DNA of 64,000 bases, taken from positions 79,827 to 143,826 of the forward strand of contig JAURKC010000019.1 in assembly GCA_030831945.1 (NCBI GenBank), written 5' to 3'. This DNA comes from Ferruginibacter sp. Its GTDB lineage: Bacteria > Bacteroidota > Bacteroidia > Chitinophagales > Chitinophagaceae. Made by a program: the position numbers and the translations under genes. Under the pieces are notes generated by a model. It was not told the origin of the DNA. It searched no databases and saw only the letters and a program-made list of their open reading frames with translations. The stretch's first letter is position 1. Every line of letters starts with the position of its first letter. Shown here piece after piece: positions 25,061 through 33,669 of the stretch.

Positions 25061-26355
25061 TTTTTTAAAAATTTATACAATAGAAAAAAGAAAAATAATA
25101 TGCCAAAATAACAAGCAGCCAACAGTACATTAAAATAACACAATGCAATTAAACAAACAATTGCTAATACCAGTGCAATAATTGGCGTAAATGGATAGAG
25201 TGGAACCTTAAAGGGTCGATTCATTTCAGGAGAAGTTTTTCTTAATTTTAATACTGCCATCATTGAAAAAATATACAGCGTAAGTGCGCCAAAAACAGAT
25301 ATGATTATAATTTCTGCTGTTTTTCCTGTACAAAGAATAATGATACCCAAAACTGAATTAAACAAGAGCGCATTGGCGGGAGTTTGAAATCGAGGGTGCA
25401 CCTTTCCTAATATTTTTGGTGCGTTTCCAATTTTTCCAAATTCAAAAGTGGCTCGGCCGCTAGCTAATAAAAGACCATGGAAAGAAGCTACCAAACCAAA
25501 CAAACCAATTCCAATTAATAGTTTATAAAATAAATGATCCGAGGCAAAAAGCTGTCCAAGAGCAAGTGGCAATGGTGAGTCTGAACTCGTCCCGTTTGCT
25601 GCATATACAACGCTTTGCCAACCACCTATTCCGATGGAGGCAATAAAAACCAACACACATAACACTACTAAAGTAATGAGGGCCCAACCAAAACCCTTAA
25701 TTATATCTTTTTGTGGGTTGATTGTTTCTTCTGCAACATTCGCTACACCCTCAATCCCTAAAAAAAACCAAATCGCAAAAGGGATTGCAGCAAAAGCTCC
25801 TCCCCATCCATTTGGAAAAGGGTTTTGAGAAAAATGGGATATTGAAAAATGGGGCAGTGTCAATGAAACAAAAAGTAATAATTCACCCACCGCCAAAATT
25901 GTAACCACTAATTCAAAACTAGCAGCAGCTTTTACGCCATAAATATTTAGCGTCATAAAAACCAAATAAACCGATATCGCCGCAGGCAAAACAGGAATTT
26001 GTGGAAACGCTAAATTAAAATAAGATCCTATAGCAATGGCAATCGCTGGGGGTGCAAAGACAAATTCAATAATCTGGGCTAACCCCGCAATAAATCCGAC
26101 GTCCTTTTTAAACGCTTTCTCGGTATAGTCGTACACACCTCCAGCTTTGGGTATTGCGCAGGCTAACTCTGCATAAGAAAAACTAAAACAGGTGTATAAA
26201 ACAATAACTAAAAGGGTGGCCATTGCCATTCCAAGGGTACCCCCTTTTTCTAAACCAAGGTTCCAGCCAAAATACATTCCAGAAATTACATAACCAACTC
26301 CCAAGCCCCATAAAAGAGCGGGCGTAAGCGTTTGTTTAAGTTTGCCGTTTGCCAT
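25057..26355 (-). CDS. APC-family amino acid/amine permease
   Basis: A 432-residue membrane protein with about 12 hydrophobic segments in the APC fold. The first helix shows GVGYVISGMYFGWNLGLEKG, then CAIPKAGGVYDYTEKAFKK, the conserved APC loop, and IEGVANVAEETINPQKDIIKG, typical for this subgroup. Related proteins near ethanolamine- or polyamine-degradation genes carry those amines. It overlaps the ligase by four bases, so uptake and the first chemical step are coupled, and its own promoter motif lies 26 bases upstream. Substrate is inferred from this linkage. Confidence 0.88.
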   Translation of the reverse strand: MANGKLKQTLTPALLWGLGVGYVISGMYFGWNLGLEKGGTLGMAMATLLVIVLYTCFSFSYAELACAIPKAGGVYDYTEKAFKKDVGFIAGLAQIIEFVFAPPAIAIAIGSYFNLAFPQIPVLPAAISVYLVFMTLNIYGVKAAASFELVVTILAVGELLLFVSLTLPHFSISHFSQNPFPNGWGGAFAAIPFAIWFFLGIEGVANVAEETINPQKDIIKGFGWALITLVVLCVLVFIASIGIGGWQSVVYAANGTSSDSPLPLALGQLFASDHLFYKLLIGIGLFGLVASFHGLLLASGRATFEFGKIGNAPKILGKVHPRFQTPANALLFNSVLGIIILCTGKTAEIIIISVFGALTLYIFSMMAVLKLRKTSPEMNRPFKVPLYPFTPIIALVLAIVCLIALCYFNVLLAACYFGILFFFFLLYKFLKK

Positions 26356-26381
26356 GGTAGAACCGTTTTTTTCTTGCCTAT

Positions 26382-26389
26382 CAAAAGTA
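26382..26389 (-). promoter_or_regulatory. -7 promoter element for the permease-ligase-dehydrogenase operon
   Basis: TACTTTTG on the minus strand, 26 bases upstream of the permease ATG. It suggests that the catabolic operon starts here and that the two genes upstream (EEP and XylR-like) form a separate unit. Confidence 0.45.
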
Positions 26390-26481
26390 ACATTTAAAAT
26401 TAATTCTAACCTTGTTTTTTAAACGCCTTAAGGGCGTTCTTTAATTTTCGCGGATTATAAAATTTTTTATTGCTACATAAA

Positions 26482-27261
26482 CTAGGAAACAAATTCGATT
26501 TGAGCAAAGACCGGATTGTGGTCAGACAAAAAGGTAGTGTTTAAGGTCTCAGAAATACAGGCGTATTTGTTAACCCTTACGCTCTTGTCTACTAAAATAT
26601 AATCAATCAGTTGTCTGTATTCTATTGGGATTCTTCCAAAATCATGAAAGCTCCAAGATGGGCCGTAGACAAAATTCGCAGCTTTTTTTGCATCTAATAA
26701 AAAATCGTCTTTTAAAAGGGTTTCAACCGCCTCGGAGTTCGGCGGTAAATTCAAATCTCCTGTGGCTATTATTGGAAGAGTTCCTGCAATTTCAGTCATT
26801 CTTTTTCTTAACAAAATGGCGCTTTCTTTTCTTGCGACCTCTCCTATATGATCAAAGTGTGTGTTAAATAAAACAAATTTTTTTCCAGATTTTATTTCAG
26901 TAAAAATAGCCCAGGTTACCATTCTTTCACATGCTGCATCCCAACCCTTAGAACCAATTTTTTCAGGCTCTTGGCTTAACCAAAAATTTCCGCTTTTTTC
27001 CACATCGAATTTTTCGCGCTTATAAAAGATAGCGCTATGCTCGCCTTTGTCTTTTGCGTCTGTTCGTCCCACACCAAAAAAATTATATCCTGGTAGTCTT
27101 TCTAATAAATCTTCTAGCTGGTTTTTAAACACTTCTTGTGTTCCTAAAATATCAACATCGTAAAAAAGAATCATTTGTGCTGCAAAGTCTTTTCTGTATT
27201 GCCAACTGTTTTGCTGGTCGCTTGATTTATCACACCGAATATTAAAAGACATTACATTCAT
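26482..27261 (-). CDS. Cytoplasmic endonuclease/exonuclease/phosphatase (EEP) family hydrolase
   Basis: A 259-residue single-domain EEP enzyme without signal peptide: NVMSFNIRCD, DVDILGTQEVF with the metal Glu, VLFNTHFDHIGE, IIATGDLNLPPNS, YRQLIDYILVD, and TFLSDHNPVFAQIEF with the catalytic His. Full length for the family. In Bacteroidota such proteins often sit next to sugar-responsive regulators and are presumed phosphodiesterases or phosphatases. It lies 20 bases downstream of the XylR-like regulator and is probably co-transcribed with it. Whether it belongs to the catabolic cluster (for example to free a head-group amine) is speculative. Confidence 0.82.
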   Translation of the reverse strand: MNVMSFNIRCDKSSDQQNSWQYRKDFAAQMILFYDVDILGTQEVFKNQLEDLLERLPGYNFFGVGRTDAKDKGEHSAIFYKREKFDVEKSGNFWLSQEPEKIGSKGWDAACERMVTWAIFTEIKSGKKFVLFNTHFDHIGEVARKESAILLRKRMTEIAGTLPIIATGDLNLPPNSEAVETLLKDDFLLDAKKAANFVYGPSWSFHDFGRIPIEYRQLIDYILVDKSVRVNKYACISETLNTTFLSDHNPVFAQIEFVS

Positions 27262-27281
27262 AATAAATAATTTTTTTCAAC

Positions 27282-28460
27282 CTAGCTATTCTTCTGCCCA
27301 TTTTTATTAATATGCTGTTTTCTATATTCGCTTGGAGTACAGCCTTTCACTTGTTTAAACTGTCTAGATATATTATTACTTAAAGCGAAGCTTGATTCCA
27401 TTGAAATTTCTGATACGGTTTTGTCTGTTTCCAACAAGCGCTCTGCAAATTTTTGGATTTTTAAATTATAAATGTATTTGTACACCGCAATGCCCGTAAT
27501 ATCATAGAACCTTTTTTCAAAAGACCTTCTTGAAAGCGGAACTTGTTTTAAAACATCGGAAACGTTTATTTTATCTCCTATATTTTGATGAATAAATTTT
27601 AGTGCCTTAGCAATTAATTGGTCGCTCGCAGAGGTAATGTCTGTTGATTGACGAGTAATTATGTGTGTTGGTTTTACAACAATATTGTGCGGGGCATAAT
27701 TTTTTTTGGTAATCAGCCGGTGCATTAATTTAGCGGCTTCGTAACCGCCTTTTTCTGTATCAAGATTAATGCTTGATAATGGTGGGTCAGATAAATTACA
27801 GGTCATCTGGTCGTTATCAACACCCAACACAGCGATTTGCTCTGGTACAGGAATTTGTGCTTGTTTACAAGACTCTGTAATATGTTGAGCCCGTTCGTCA
27901 TCGCAAGCCATTATTGCAATAGGCTTTGGTAAAGACTGAAGCCACTGACTTAACAGCGATGGTTTGTAAAACCAAAGGGCTTGCGCTGTCTGATGGTCCT
28001 GATCAAAATGGTGTGCTTCTAAATTGTGTTCTGATAAATAATTTTGAAAACCCTCAAATCTTTCTCGAGACCAAACTATATTTTTAAACCCATAAAATCC
28101 AAAGTGTTTAAAGCCCTTTTTTATAAAATATTCTGCACCCATTGCCCCAGTTTCAAAATACCCGCCCGTAACATTTGATATTCCTTCAAACCTTTCTTTG
28201 AAATCTTCAACTATTAAACTTATTCCTGCTTGGTGAATTTTTTTTATATCAAGGTCGTTATCTAAGTGTGCTATAATTCCGTCGGCACCCCACTCTTTTG
28301 CAAACCTAACAATACCCTCTACCCCGTGTGTTTCTCTATAAAAAAGCGGCATCTTACAGAAAACCCAGGGGCCGTGCTCTTTTGAATATTTAACAATTCC
28401 CTTGGTGAGATTTTGCCCATATTCTTCAGAAATGTCTATCAGCAAAATAATTTTATACAT
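27282..28460 (-). CDS. XylR-type transcriptional regulator (LacI-like sensor plus AraC DNA-binding domain)
   Basis: A 392-residue protein, the same length as E. coli XylR. Residues about 1-265 form a periplasmic-binding-protein-like ligand domain (KIILLIDISEEYGQNL, GADGIIAHLDN, MACDDERAQHI, PEQIAVLGVDND, DPPLSSINLDTEKGGYEAAKL), and about 285-385 form a double helix-turn-helix AraC domain (INVSDVLKQVPLSRRSFEKRF, VSEISMESSFALSNNISRQFK). It starts 40 bases after a TAnnTTTG motif. XylR-type sensors normally bind sugars. In this locus it may regulate the EEP gene, the amine cluster or both; the inducer is unknown. Confidence 0.85.
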   Translation of the reverse strand: MYKIILLIDISEEYGQNLTKGIVKYSKEHGPWVFCKMPLFYRETHGVEGIVRFAKEWGADGIIAHLDNDLDIKKIHQAGISLIVEDFKERFEGISNVTGGYFETGAMGAEYFIKKGFKHFGFYGFKNIVWSRERFEGFQNYLSEHNLEAHHFDQDHQTAQALWFYKPSLLSQWLQSLPKPIAIMACDDERAQHITESCKQAQIPVPEQIAVLGVDNDQMTCNLSDPPLSSINLDTEKGGYEAAKLMHRLITKKNYAPHNIVVKPTHIITRQSTDITSASDQLIAKALKFIHQNIGDKINVSDVLKQVPLSRRSFEKRFYDITGIAVYKYIYNLKIQKFAERLLETDKTVSEISMESSFALSNNISRQFKQVKGCTPSEYRKQHINKNGQKNS

Positions 28461-28499
28461 ACCCGTTTATAAATAAATTTTTAACCCTTTTTCTTTTTT

Positions 28500-28507
28500 C
28501 AAATGTA
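28500..28507 (-). promoter_or_regulatory. -7 promoter element for the XylR-like regulator
   Basis: TACATTTG on the minus strand, 39 bases upstream of the regulator ATG and just after the ppiD terminator. Confidence 0.42.
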
Positions 28508-28554
28508 TAATATAATTATTTATTCTTTTTAGTTTTCGCTATTTAGGCGTTTAT

Positions 28555-28580
28555 AAAAAAAACCAAACCCTCCGGTTTGG
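28555..28580 (-). terminator. Intrinsic terminator after ppiD
   Basis: On the minus strand a 7-bp GC-containing stem (CCAAACC, loop of four, GGTTTGG) is followed by eight T bases, the classic rho-independent form, 27 bases after the ppiD stop. Confidence 0.88.
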
Positions 28581-28606
28581 CTTTTCCTTATTTATTGAAA
28601 GATTTT

Positions 28607-30736
28607 CTAATACTGTTTACTTCGAGTATCTTTAATTTCTGCTGTTTTCTTTAAAGATTCAAACCAGCCCGATAATTTTTGTAATAAACTTTTTGTTTGT
28701 TCGGTGGATTGCAAGGCTATATTTTCTGCTGTTTCTGTTGGTAGGTTTTCAATACCGTTTACCTTTATTACAAACACCCCTCCTGTTCCGTCTATCGGCT
28801 GTGATAACTTTGTTTGAAAATTTTTATTAAATGCCGCACCTATTAATTTTGGCTCGTCGCCTATACCGTTTATAATTTGTGAACCGAAAGTAAGTGTTGA
28901 ATCTGCTCCTGCCGTTCTTATCGGTTGATTGTAAACTGATGCAGCTGTTTCTAAAGAATTTGCTTTGGATAATTTTTCTTTAATAATATCAGCCTTTTTT
29001 TGTTTTCTAATTAATGCTTCTACCAAAGGTCTAGCCGTAGTTGCATCTGGAAGGCCTTCTGGTTGAATTTTAGTTACAGCGGCTACTACAAACTGGTCTT
29101 CGATACTAAAAGGTTCACTTACATCTCCTGCTTTTGCTTCAAAAGCCCACCTTATCAATTGTCTTGCGTCTTGTAATAAACCCAACCTGTATTCATTTTG
29201 GGTAATCATATTTGGCACATTAATCTTTTGAAGAGCGTTTTTAATTACATACGCATCAAATGATTTAACCTCTCTATTTTCACCCGACAACTTTGTTGCT
29301 TTCATGCTCGCATTATTTACCGTTTCGTCGGTTGGTAAAATTTGCTTTGACATATAGGCTACTTTATAAGCAGTTTCAAAATTCTTTTGACTGATTACTT
29401 CTATATAATACCAACCAATATCGGTGCGTACTATTTTCTTATCGCCAGAAGTCCCATAAAACACAACCTCTGAAAACTCTTTTGGTAGGTTTTGAAATTG
29501 AAGCGAAGAAAAATCATATGCCCCTCCTTTATCTTTGCTTGCCCTATCATCACTATACATCAAAACCATTGTATTAAAGTCGGCGCCACCTTTTATTGCG
29601 CTAGAGATACTATCTATTCTTTGTTTAGCTATACTATCAGAAATTGTCGGCTGTCCCGTTTGAAGATCTCTAGTACTTACCAAAATTGTTCTAGCCCTTA
29701 CACTGTCTGGCATTTGTCTATTTCCTAACATTTTTGCCAATACATAAGCTCCTCCGTCAAGATAGGGGCCGTATACTTTTCCGATTGGTAAATTTGCAAT
29801 ACTATCTTTTTGTACCATCGCTAGCTTTGATTTAAGCGAATACCCATCAAAATATTTAATGGTACTCATGTTTCTTGCTATAAAATTATTTGCGTTGGTG
29901 TCTACTATAAAGGGTTCTTTTAAAACCGCTACCGACTCTCTTGCTTTGATTGAATCGGTTGGCGAAGGATTGGCACTAAAAGATACATAACTTATAAATC
30001 TTCCTCCGTCTTGCTTGTAAACCGATTTCTTTTTAGTTATATAGTCTATTATTTCTGTGTCGCTTACTTTTATTTCATTGTCGTTTATTACCGTGTAAGG
30101 AACGCCTACATAACTTATGTTCGCAATCTGATTTCTTTCTGATAAATCTTTCTTTTGCATCCATGTAGGATAATAGGCGCTGGCGGCAATCATACCATTA
30201 TACTTACTATATAATGTTTGTAATTTCATGGGTTCTATAATTTGTGCCTCTATAGCAGCCCGCTGTTCGTCTTTTGATTTTTTTGCTGTTTTCCACCACT
30301 CTTGAACTTTGTTTATATCATATTGACCTGTTTGTTTATCAGTAAACGCCTGTTTTAATGTGTATGGTGCGTCTGAACTAAACATGATAGCGCTCATTTC
30401 TTTTGGTGAAAAGCTTAGCCCTAATTTTTTAAACTCTTTTGTTATAACTTTTTCAGCAACTAATTGATCCCAAACAGATTGACGAATCTCATAGAGTTGA
30501 TTTCCTATCGCTGCTCCCCCATATTGATCTTCTGCTTGTTTTATCTTTTCGGAAAATTCTTTATTTTCTATTGGTTCTCCATTTACCTCTCCCACACTTG
30601 TTGAAGTACTTTCTCCAAAAAAACTTCTATTGCTTCCTGGCTTAGCATCCATTAATATAAAACCAATTAAGCTTAGCGCAATTACAACAATTACAATCGC
30701 TGCACCTTTATCACGAATATTTTGTATTATCTGCAT
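28607..30736 (-). CDS. Membrane-anchored peptidyl-prolyl isomerase (PpiD/SurA-like)
   Basis: A 709-residue periplasmic folding factor with one N-terminal membrane anchor (AAIVIVVIALSLIGFILMDA, residues 12-31), a SurA-N-like helical chaperone region (about 45-190), and one parvulin/rotamase domain (about 343-450: RARTILVSTRDLQTGQP, FNTMVLMYSDDRASKDKGGAY, LPKEFSEVVF, GWYYIEVIS). A second helical region and C-terminal tail follow. It has the PpiD layout, anchored at the SecYEG exit and helping newly exported proteins fold. Its promoter lies next to the AT-rich candidate origin, and it is transcribed away from it. Confidence 0.86.
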   Translation of the reverse strand: MQIIQNIRDKGAAIVIVVIALSLIGFILMDAKPGSNRSFFGESTSTSVGEVNGEPIENKEFSEKIKQAEDQYGGAAIGNQLYEIRQSVWDQLVAEKVITKEFKKLGLSFSPKEMSAIMFSSDAPYTLKQAFTDKQTGQYDINKVQEWWKTAKKSKDEQRAAIEAQIIEPMKLQTLYSKYNGMIAASAYYPTWMQKKDLSERNQIANISYVGVPYTVINDNEIKVSDTEIIDYITKKKSVYKQDGGRFISYVSFSANPSPTDSIKARESVAVLKEPFIVDTNANNFIARNMSTIKYFDGYSLKSKLAMVQKDSIANLPIGKVYGPYLDGGAYVLAKMLGNRQMPDSVRARTILVSTRDLQTGQPTISDSIAKQRIDSISSAIKGGADFNTMVLMYSDDRASKDKGGAYDFSSLQFQNLPKEFSEVVFYGTSGDKKIVRTDIGWYYIEVISQKNFETAYKVAYMSKQILPTDETVNNASMKATKLSGENREVKSFDAYVIKNALQKINVPNMITQNEYRLGLLQDARQLIRWAFEAKAGDVSEPFSIEDQFVVAAVTKIQPEGLPDATTARPLVEALIRKQKKADIIKEKLSKANSLETAASVYNQPIRTAGADSTLTFGSQIINGIGDEPKLIGAAFNKNFQTKLSQPIDGTGGVFVIKVNGIENLPTETAENIALQSTEQTKSLLQKLSGWFESLKKTAEIKDTRSKQY

Positions 30737-30760
30737 ATTAATTCAAATTAAAATTGACGG

Positions 30761-30768
30761 CAAAAATA
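30761..30768 (-). promoter_or_regulatory. -7 promoter element for ppiD
   Basis: TATTTTTG on the minus strand, 24 bases upstream of the ppiD ATG, at the left edge of the AT-rich gene-free region. Confidence 0.48.
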
Positions 30769-30929
30769 GCATAATTTATTATATAAATACCCAATTTTAG
30801 GGTCTTTATAGAGTCTTTCCCGGTTTTTCTGTTGATTTTCCTGATTTCTTTCTTAAAATATTTATTTCCTTTTAAATTTTCTTAATATGTCTTTTTTATT
30901 AGTTTAGAACCTCACATCGGTTAAACTTA

Positions 30930-31340
30930 AGTAGGTTTGCTGTTATGTAGTTAAGTAGAGTTAAAATTACTAATTCACAGACTTTTGTTGATAAGAATGA
31001 AAAGCTGTGAATAAATCTAAAATTATTCTTTTTTTTATGCGGACAATTAGAGTAAAAATAAATCACCTAAATTTTAATTTCGTTTTTTTGTTAATTCACA
31101 GAATTTATTAAACTTGTTGTAAACATTGTTTTTTTTAGTTTTTACTTTTTTTTATCAACAGTAAAGTTTATTCACCCTGGTGTAGAAAATTAAAAATTTT
31201 TATTATAATAGAGCAAAGCTTAATACAAAGACTTAAATATTATTTTTTATAAAATGTTAATTACTTGTGTAAATGAGTTAGTAGTTTCTTTTTTTTGAAT
31301 AAAAAAATATTTCATTTATTTATTCTACACATATTAACAC
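30930..31340. other. Candidate replication origin region (DnaA-box-like cluster in extreme AT-rich DNA)
   Basis: The 653-base gap between divergent ppiD and nadA has no plausible gene and is extremely AT-rich. It contains one exact TTATNCACA box (TTATTCACA on the minus strand, 31006-31014) and several one-mismatch boxes: TAATTCACA at 30971-30979 and 31092-31100, TTATCAACA at 30986-30994 (minus) and 31152-31160 (plus), TTATTCACC at 31168-31176, and TTCTACACA at 31323-31331. Long T and A runs between them would melt easily. Two parS-like sites lie 4 kb away and genes diverge from it. No dnaA is adjacent, which is not unusual in Bacteroidota. Confidence 0.5.
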
Positions 31341-31389
31341 CCCTAGTAATAGTATATTAATTTAAATAAAAAAACTATTAATACATATT

Positions 31390-32394
31390 ATGATAGATAT
31401 TAACACCGCTAAATCTAATTTATTTTCTTCCGGTTTTTTAAACGTTGATATTGATCCAACATTAGATTTATTTGAAGAAATAAAAATGCTTAAAAAGAAG
31501 AAAAACGCGATTATATTAGCTCACTATTATCAAGATGCTGAAATTCAGGACATTGCTGATTTTATAGGTGACAGTTTAGCATTAGCCCAAAAAGCTGAAC
31601 AAACCAATGCTGATATAATTGTTTTTGCTGGTGTTCATTTTATGGCAGAAACAGCGAAAATTTTAAATCCCACAAAAAAGGTTTTACTTCCAGATTTAAA
31701 CGCTGGTTGTTCTTTAAGTGATAGTGCGCCTCCAGAATTGTTTAAATTATTCAAATATAAACATCCCGACCATTTAGTAATAACGTATATAAATTGTTCT
31801 GCGGGTATAAAAGCACTGAGTGATATTATTTGCACAAGCAGTAATGCAGAAATTATTATTAACAGTTTACCAAAGGACCAAAAAATAATTTTTGCACCTG
31901 ATAAAAACTTAGGTGCTTATTTAAATAAAAAAACGGGCCGTTCAATGGTTTTATGGAACGGCGCTTGTATGGTCCATGAAATATTTAGTTTAGAAAAGAT
32001 TCTAAAGTTAAAAATTCGTTACCCCAATTCAAAGGTTATTTCTCATCCGGAGTGTGAAGAAAATATTTTATCTATTTCTGATTTTATTGGTAGCACCTCA
32101 GAGTTATTAAAGTTTTCTAATCAAAACGACTCTACTGAGTTTATAGTTGTAACAGAGCCAGGTATTTTACATCAAATGCAAATTAATAATCCTAATAAAC
32201 TTTTTATTCCGGCACCCCCTAATAACAGTTGCGCTTGTAATAATTGTCCACATATGAAATTAAATACATTAGAAAAGTTATATTTATGTATGGAATATGA
32301 ATTACCGGAATTAATTCTAGATGAAAAATTACGTATTGCATCAAAGGTCCCTATTGATAGGATGTTAAAAATTAGCAAAGAAAACGGTCTATAA
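31390..32394 (+). CDS. nadA: Quinolinate synthase A
   Basis: NadA condenses iminoaspartate with dihydroxyacetone phosphate to quinolinate, the first pyridine-ring step of de novo NAD synthesis, using a [4Fe-4S] cluster. The 334-residue protein shows the signature [20 protein letters not shown] (44-63), cluster Cys107 (NAGCSLSD), Cys193 (GACMVHEIF) and the C-terminal [13 protein letters not shown] (281-293) supplying the third ligand, plus SHPECEENI. nadB and nadC are not in the window, but nadD lies 1.2 kb downstream on the other strand. It is the first gene to the right of the AT-rich candidate origin. Confidence 0.95.
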   Translation: MIDINTAKSNLFSSGFLNVDIDPTLDLFEEIKMLKKKKNAIILAHYYQDAEIQDIADFIGDSLALAQKAEQTNADIIVFAGVHFMAETAKILNPTKKVLLPDLNAGCSLSDSAPPELFKLFKYKHPDHLVITYINCSAGIKALSDIICTSSNAEIIINSLPKDQKIIFAPDKNLGAYLNKKTGRSMVLWNGACMVHEIFSLEKILKLKIRYPNSKVISHPECEENILSISDFIGSTSELLKFSNQNDSTEFIVVTEPGILHQMQINNPNKLFIPAPPNNSCACNNCPHMKLNTLEKLYLCMEYELPELILDEKLRIASKVPIDRMLKISKENGL

Positions 32395-32418
32395 TTGTAA
32401 ACTCAATATTATTTTATT

Positions 32419-33669
32419 TTGTTTTTTTATCGGCATTACTCATTTTTAAAATCTGTTTTTTTCCATAGCTTAACGGCTTTTGGTGGTGCCCAAGGCCATC
32501 TTGGCTTGGTTATTAAAACCTTTGTTGACAAAAGAAAAGATATTACAAATGATGAACTAATGGAGTATGTTAGTTTTGCTCAAATTCTACCAGGCGCCTC
32601 TTCTACACAAGTTTTAACCCTTATTGGATATAAAAGAGGTGGTGTTCCTCTAGCTGTAATTTCTTTACTTATTTGGGTTTTTCCCGCTTGCTTTATAATG
32701 GGGTTATTTTCCTTTTTAATTACAGGATTAAGCTCCTATCATTTAAATAACGGGATTTTTAAATTTATTCAACCAATGGCTATTGGTTTTCTTGCTTTCG
32801 CTGGTTTGAAAGCGTTTAAAATTTCAATTAATAACATAATTACTTTTATTTTATTTTTATGCAGTTTTTTGTTAATTTTTATTTTTTTTAAAACCCCTTG
32901 GATCTTTCCCACATTAATTGTGTTAGGTGGTATAGTTACTAATTTTAGTAACAAAAGAATTCCTGCTAAAGAAACGGTGAAACCAAAAAATATTCGCTGG
33001 TCCAACTTATGGTTATTTATTTCTATTTTTTTAATAGCTGGACTTTTAAGCGAAATGTCCAGAAAACAAGAATGGGATAACCGTAAAGCTTTTAACCTAT
33101 TTGAAAATTTTTATAGATTTGGCAGTATAGTTTTTGGAGGATCAGATGTTTTAATTCCTTTAATTGTTGATCAGTATGTAGCTAGACCAACAGCAGAAAA
33201 ATTTCAAGATGCTAAACAAGGCTTTATTAAATTAGAAAAAAGCGAATTATTAACAGGAGCAGGTTTTGTTAGAGCAATACCCGGACCAGTTTTTTCAATT
33301 GCTTCTTTTACTGGAGGAATAGCATTGAAAGATAAAGGAATAATGTATCAGGTTTTAGGTTGCACCCTTGGGGCATTAGGAATTTTTTTACCAAGTGCCC
33401 TGCTAGTTCTTTTCTTCTTTCCCGTGTGGCAACTTTTCAAAAAATATGTAATTGTTTTTAGGGCACTTGAAGGAATCAATGCTGTAGTGGTAGGTGTTAT
33501 GTTTGCAGGAACATTTTATTTATTAAAAGATATACCCTTTAATAATTTTAGTGTTGAGGGTTTGCTTAGTTTTTTGGTTATTTTACTTACCGTTATTTTA
33601 TTGAGGTATACTAAAACACCACCTCCTTTTATAGTTGCTTTTTCTCTTTTTCTTGGTTTATTGTTTTAG
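32419..33669 (+). CDS. chrA: Chromate transporter, two-domain ChrA type
   Basis: A 416-residue membrane protein with two homologous CHR domains. The first has FGGAQGHLGLVIKTFVDKRK, YVSFAQILPGASSTQVLTLIGY and the second FGGSDVLIPLIVDQYVA, LTGAGFVRAIPGPVFSIASFTG, in both cases the conserved FGG and PGP/PGA pattern. The long-chain (LCHR) layout matches proton- or sulfate-coupled chromate exporters, although many homologues have no tested substrate. The TTG start 25 bases after nadA suggests one transcript with it. Its 3' end overlaps the convergent nadD by 41 bases. Confidence 0.88.
   Translation: MFFYRHYSFLKSVFFHSLTAFGGAQGHLGLVIKTFVDKRKDITNDELMEYVSFAQILPGASSTQVLTLIGYKRGGVPLAVISLLIWVFPACFIMGLFSFLITGLSSYHLNNGIFKFIQPMAIGFLAFAGLKAFKISINNIITFILFLCSFLLIFIFFKTPWIFPTLIVLGGIVTNFSNKRIPAKETVKPKNIRWSNLWLFISIFLIAGLLSEMSRKQEWDNRKAFNLFENFYRFGSIVFGGSDVLIPLIVDQYVARPTAEKFQDAKQGFIKLEKSELLTGAGFVRAIPGPVFSIASFTGGIALKDKGIMYQVLGCTLGALGIFLPSALLVLFFFPVWQLFKKYVIVFRALEGINAVVVGVMFAGTFYLLKDIPFNNFSVEGLLSFLVILLTVILLRYTKTPPPFIVAFSLFLGLLF

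Noticed and set aside
26422..26438. Hairpin AACGCC/GGCGTT as terminator of the EEP gene
   Set aside because: On the minus strand it is followed by A bases rather than a T-run; too weak to call.
31000..31389. Small protein gene in the AT-rich gap
   Set aside because: No frame with normal composition or a start and stop pattern was found; runs of T and A dominate.
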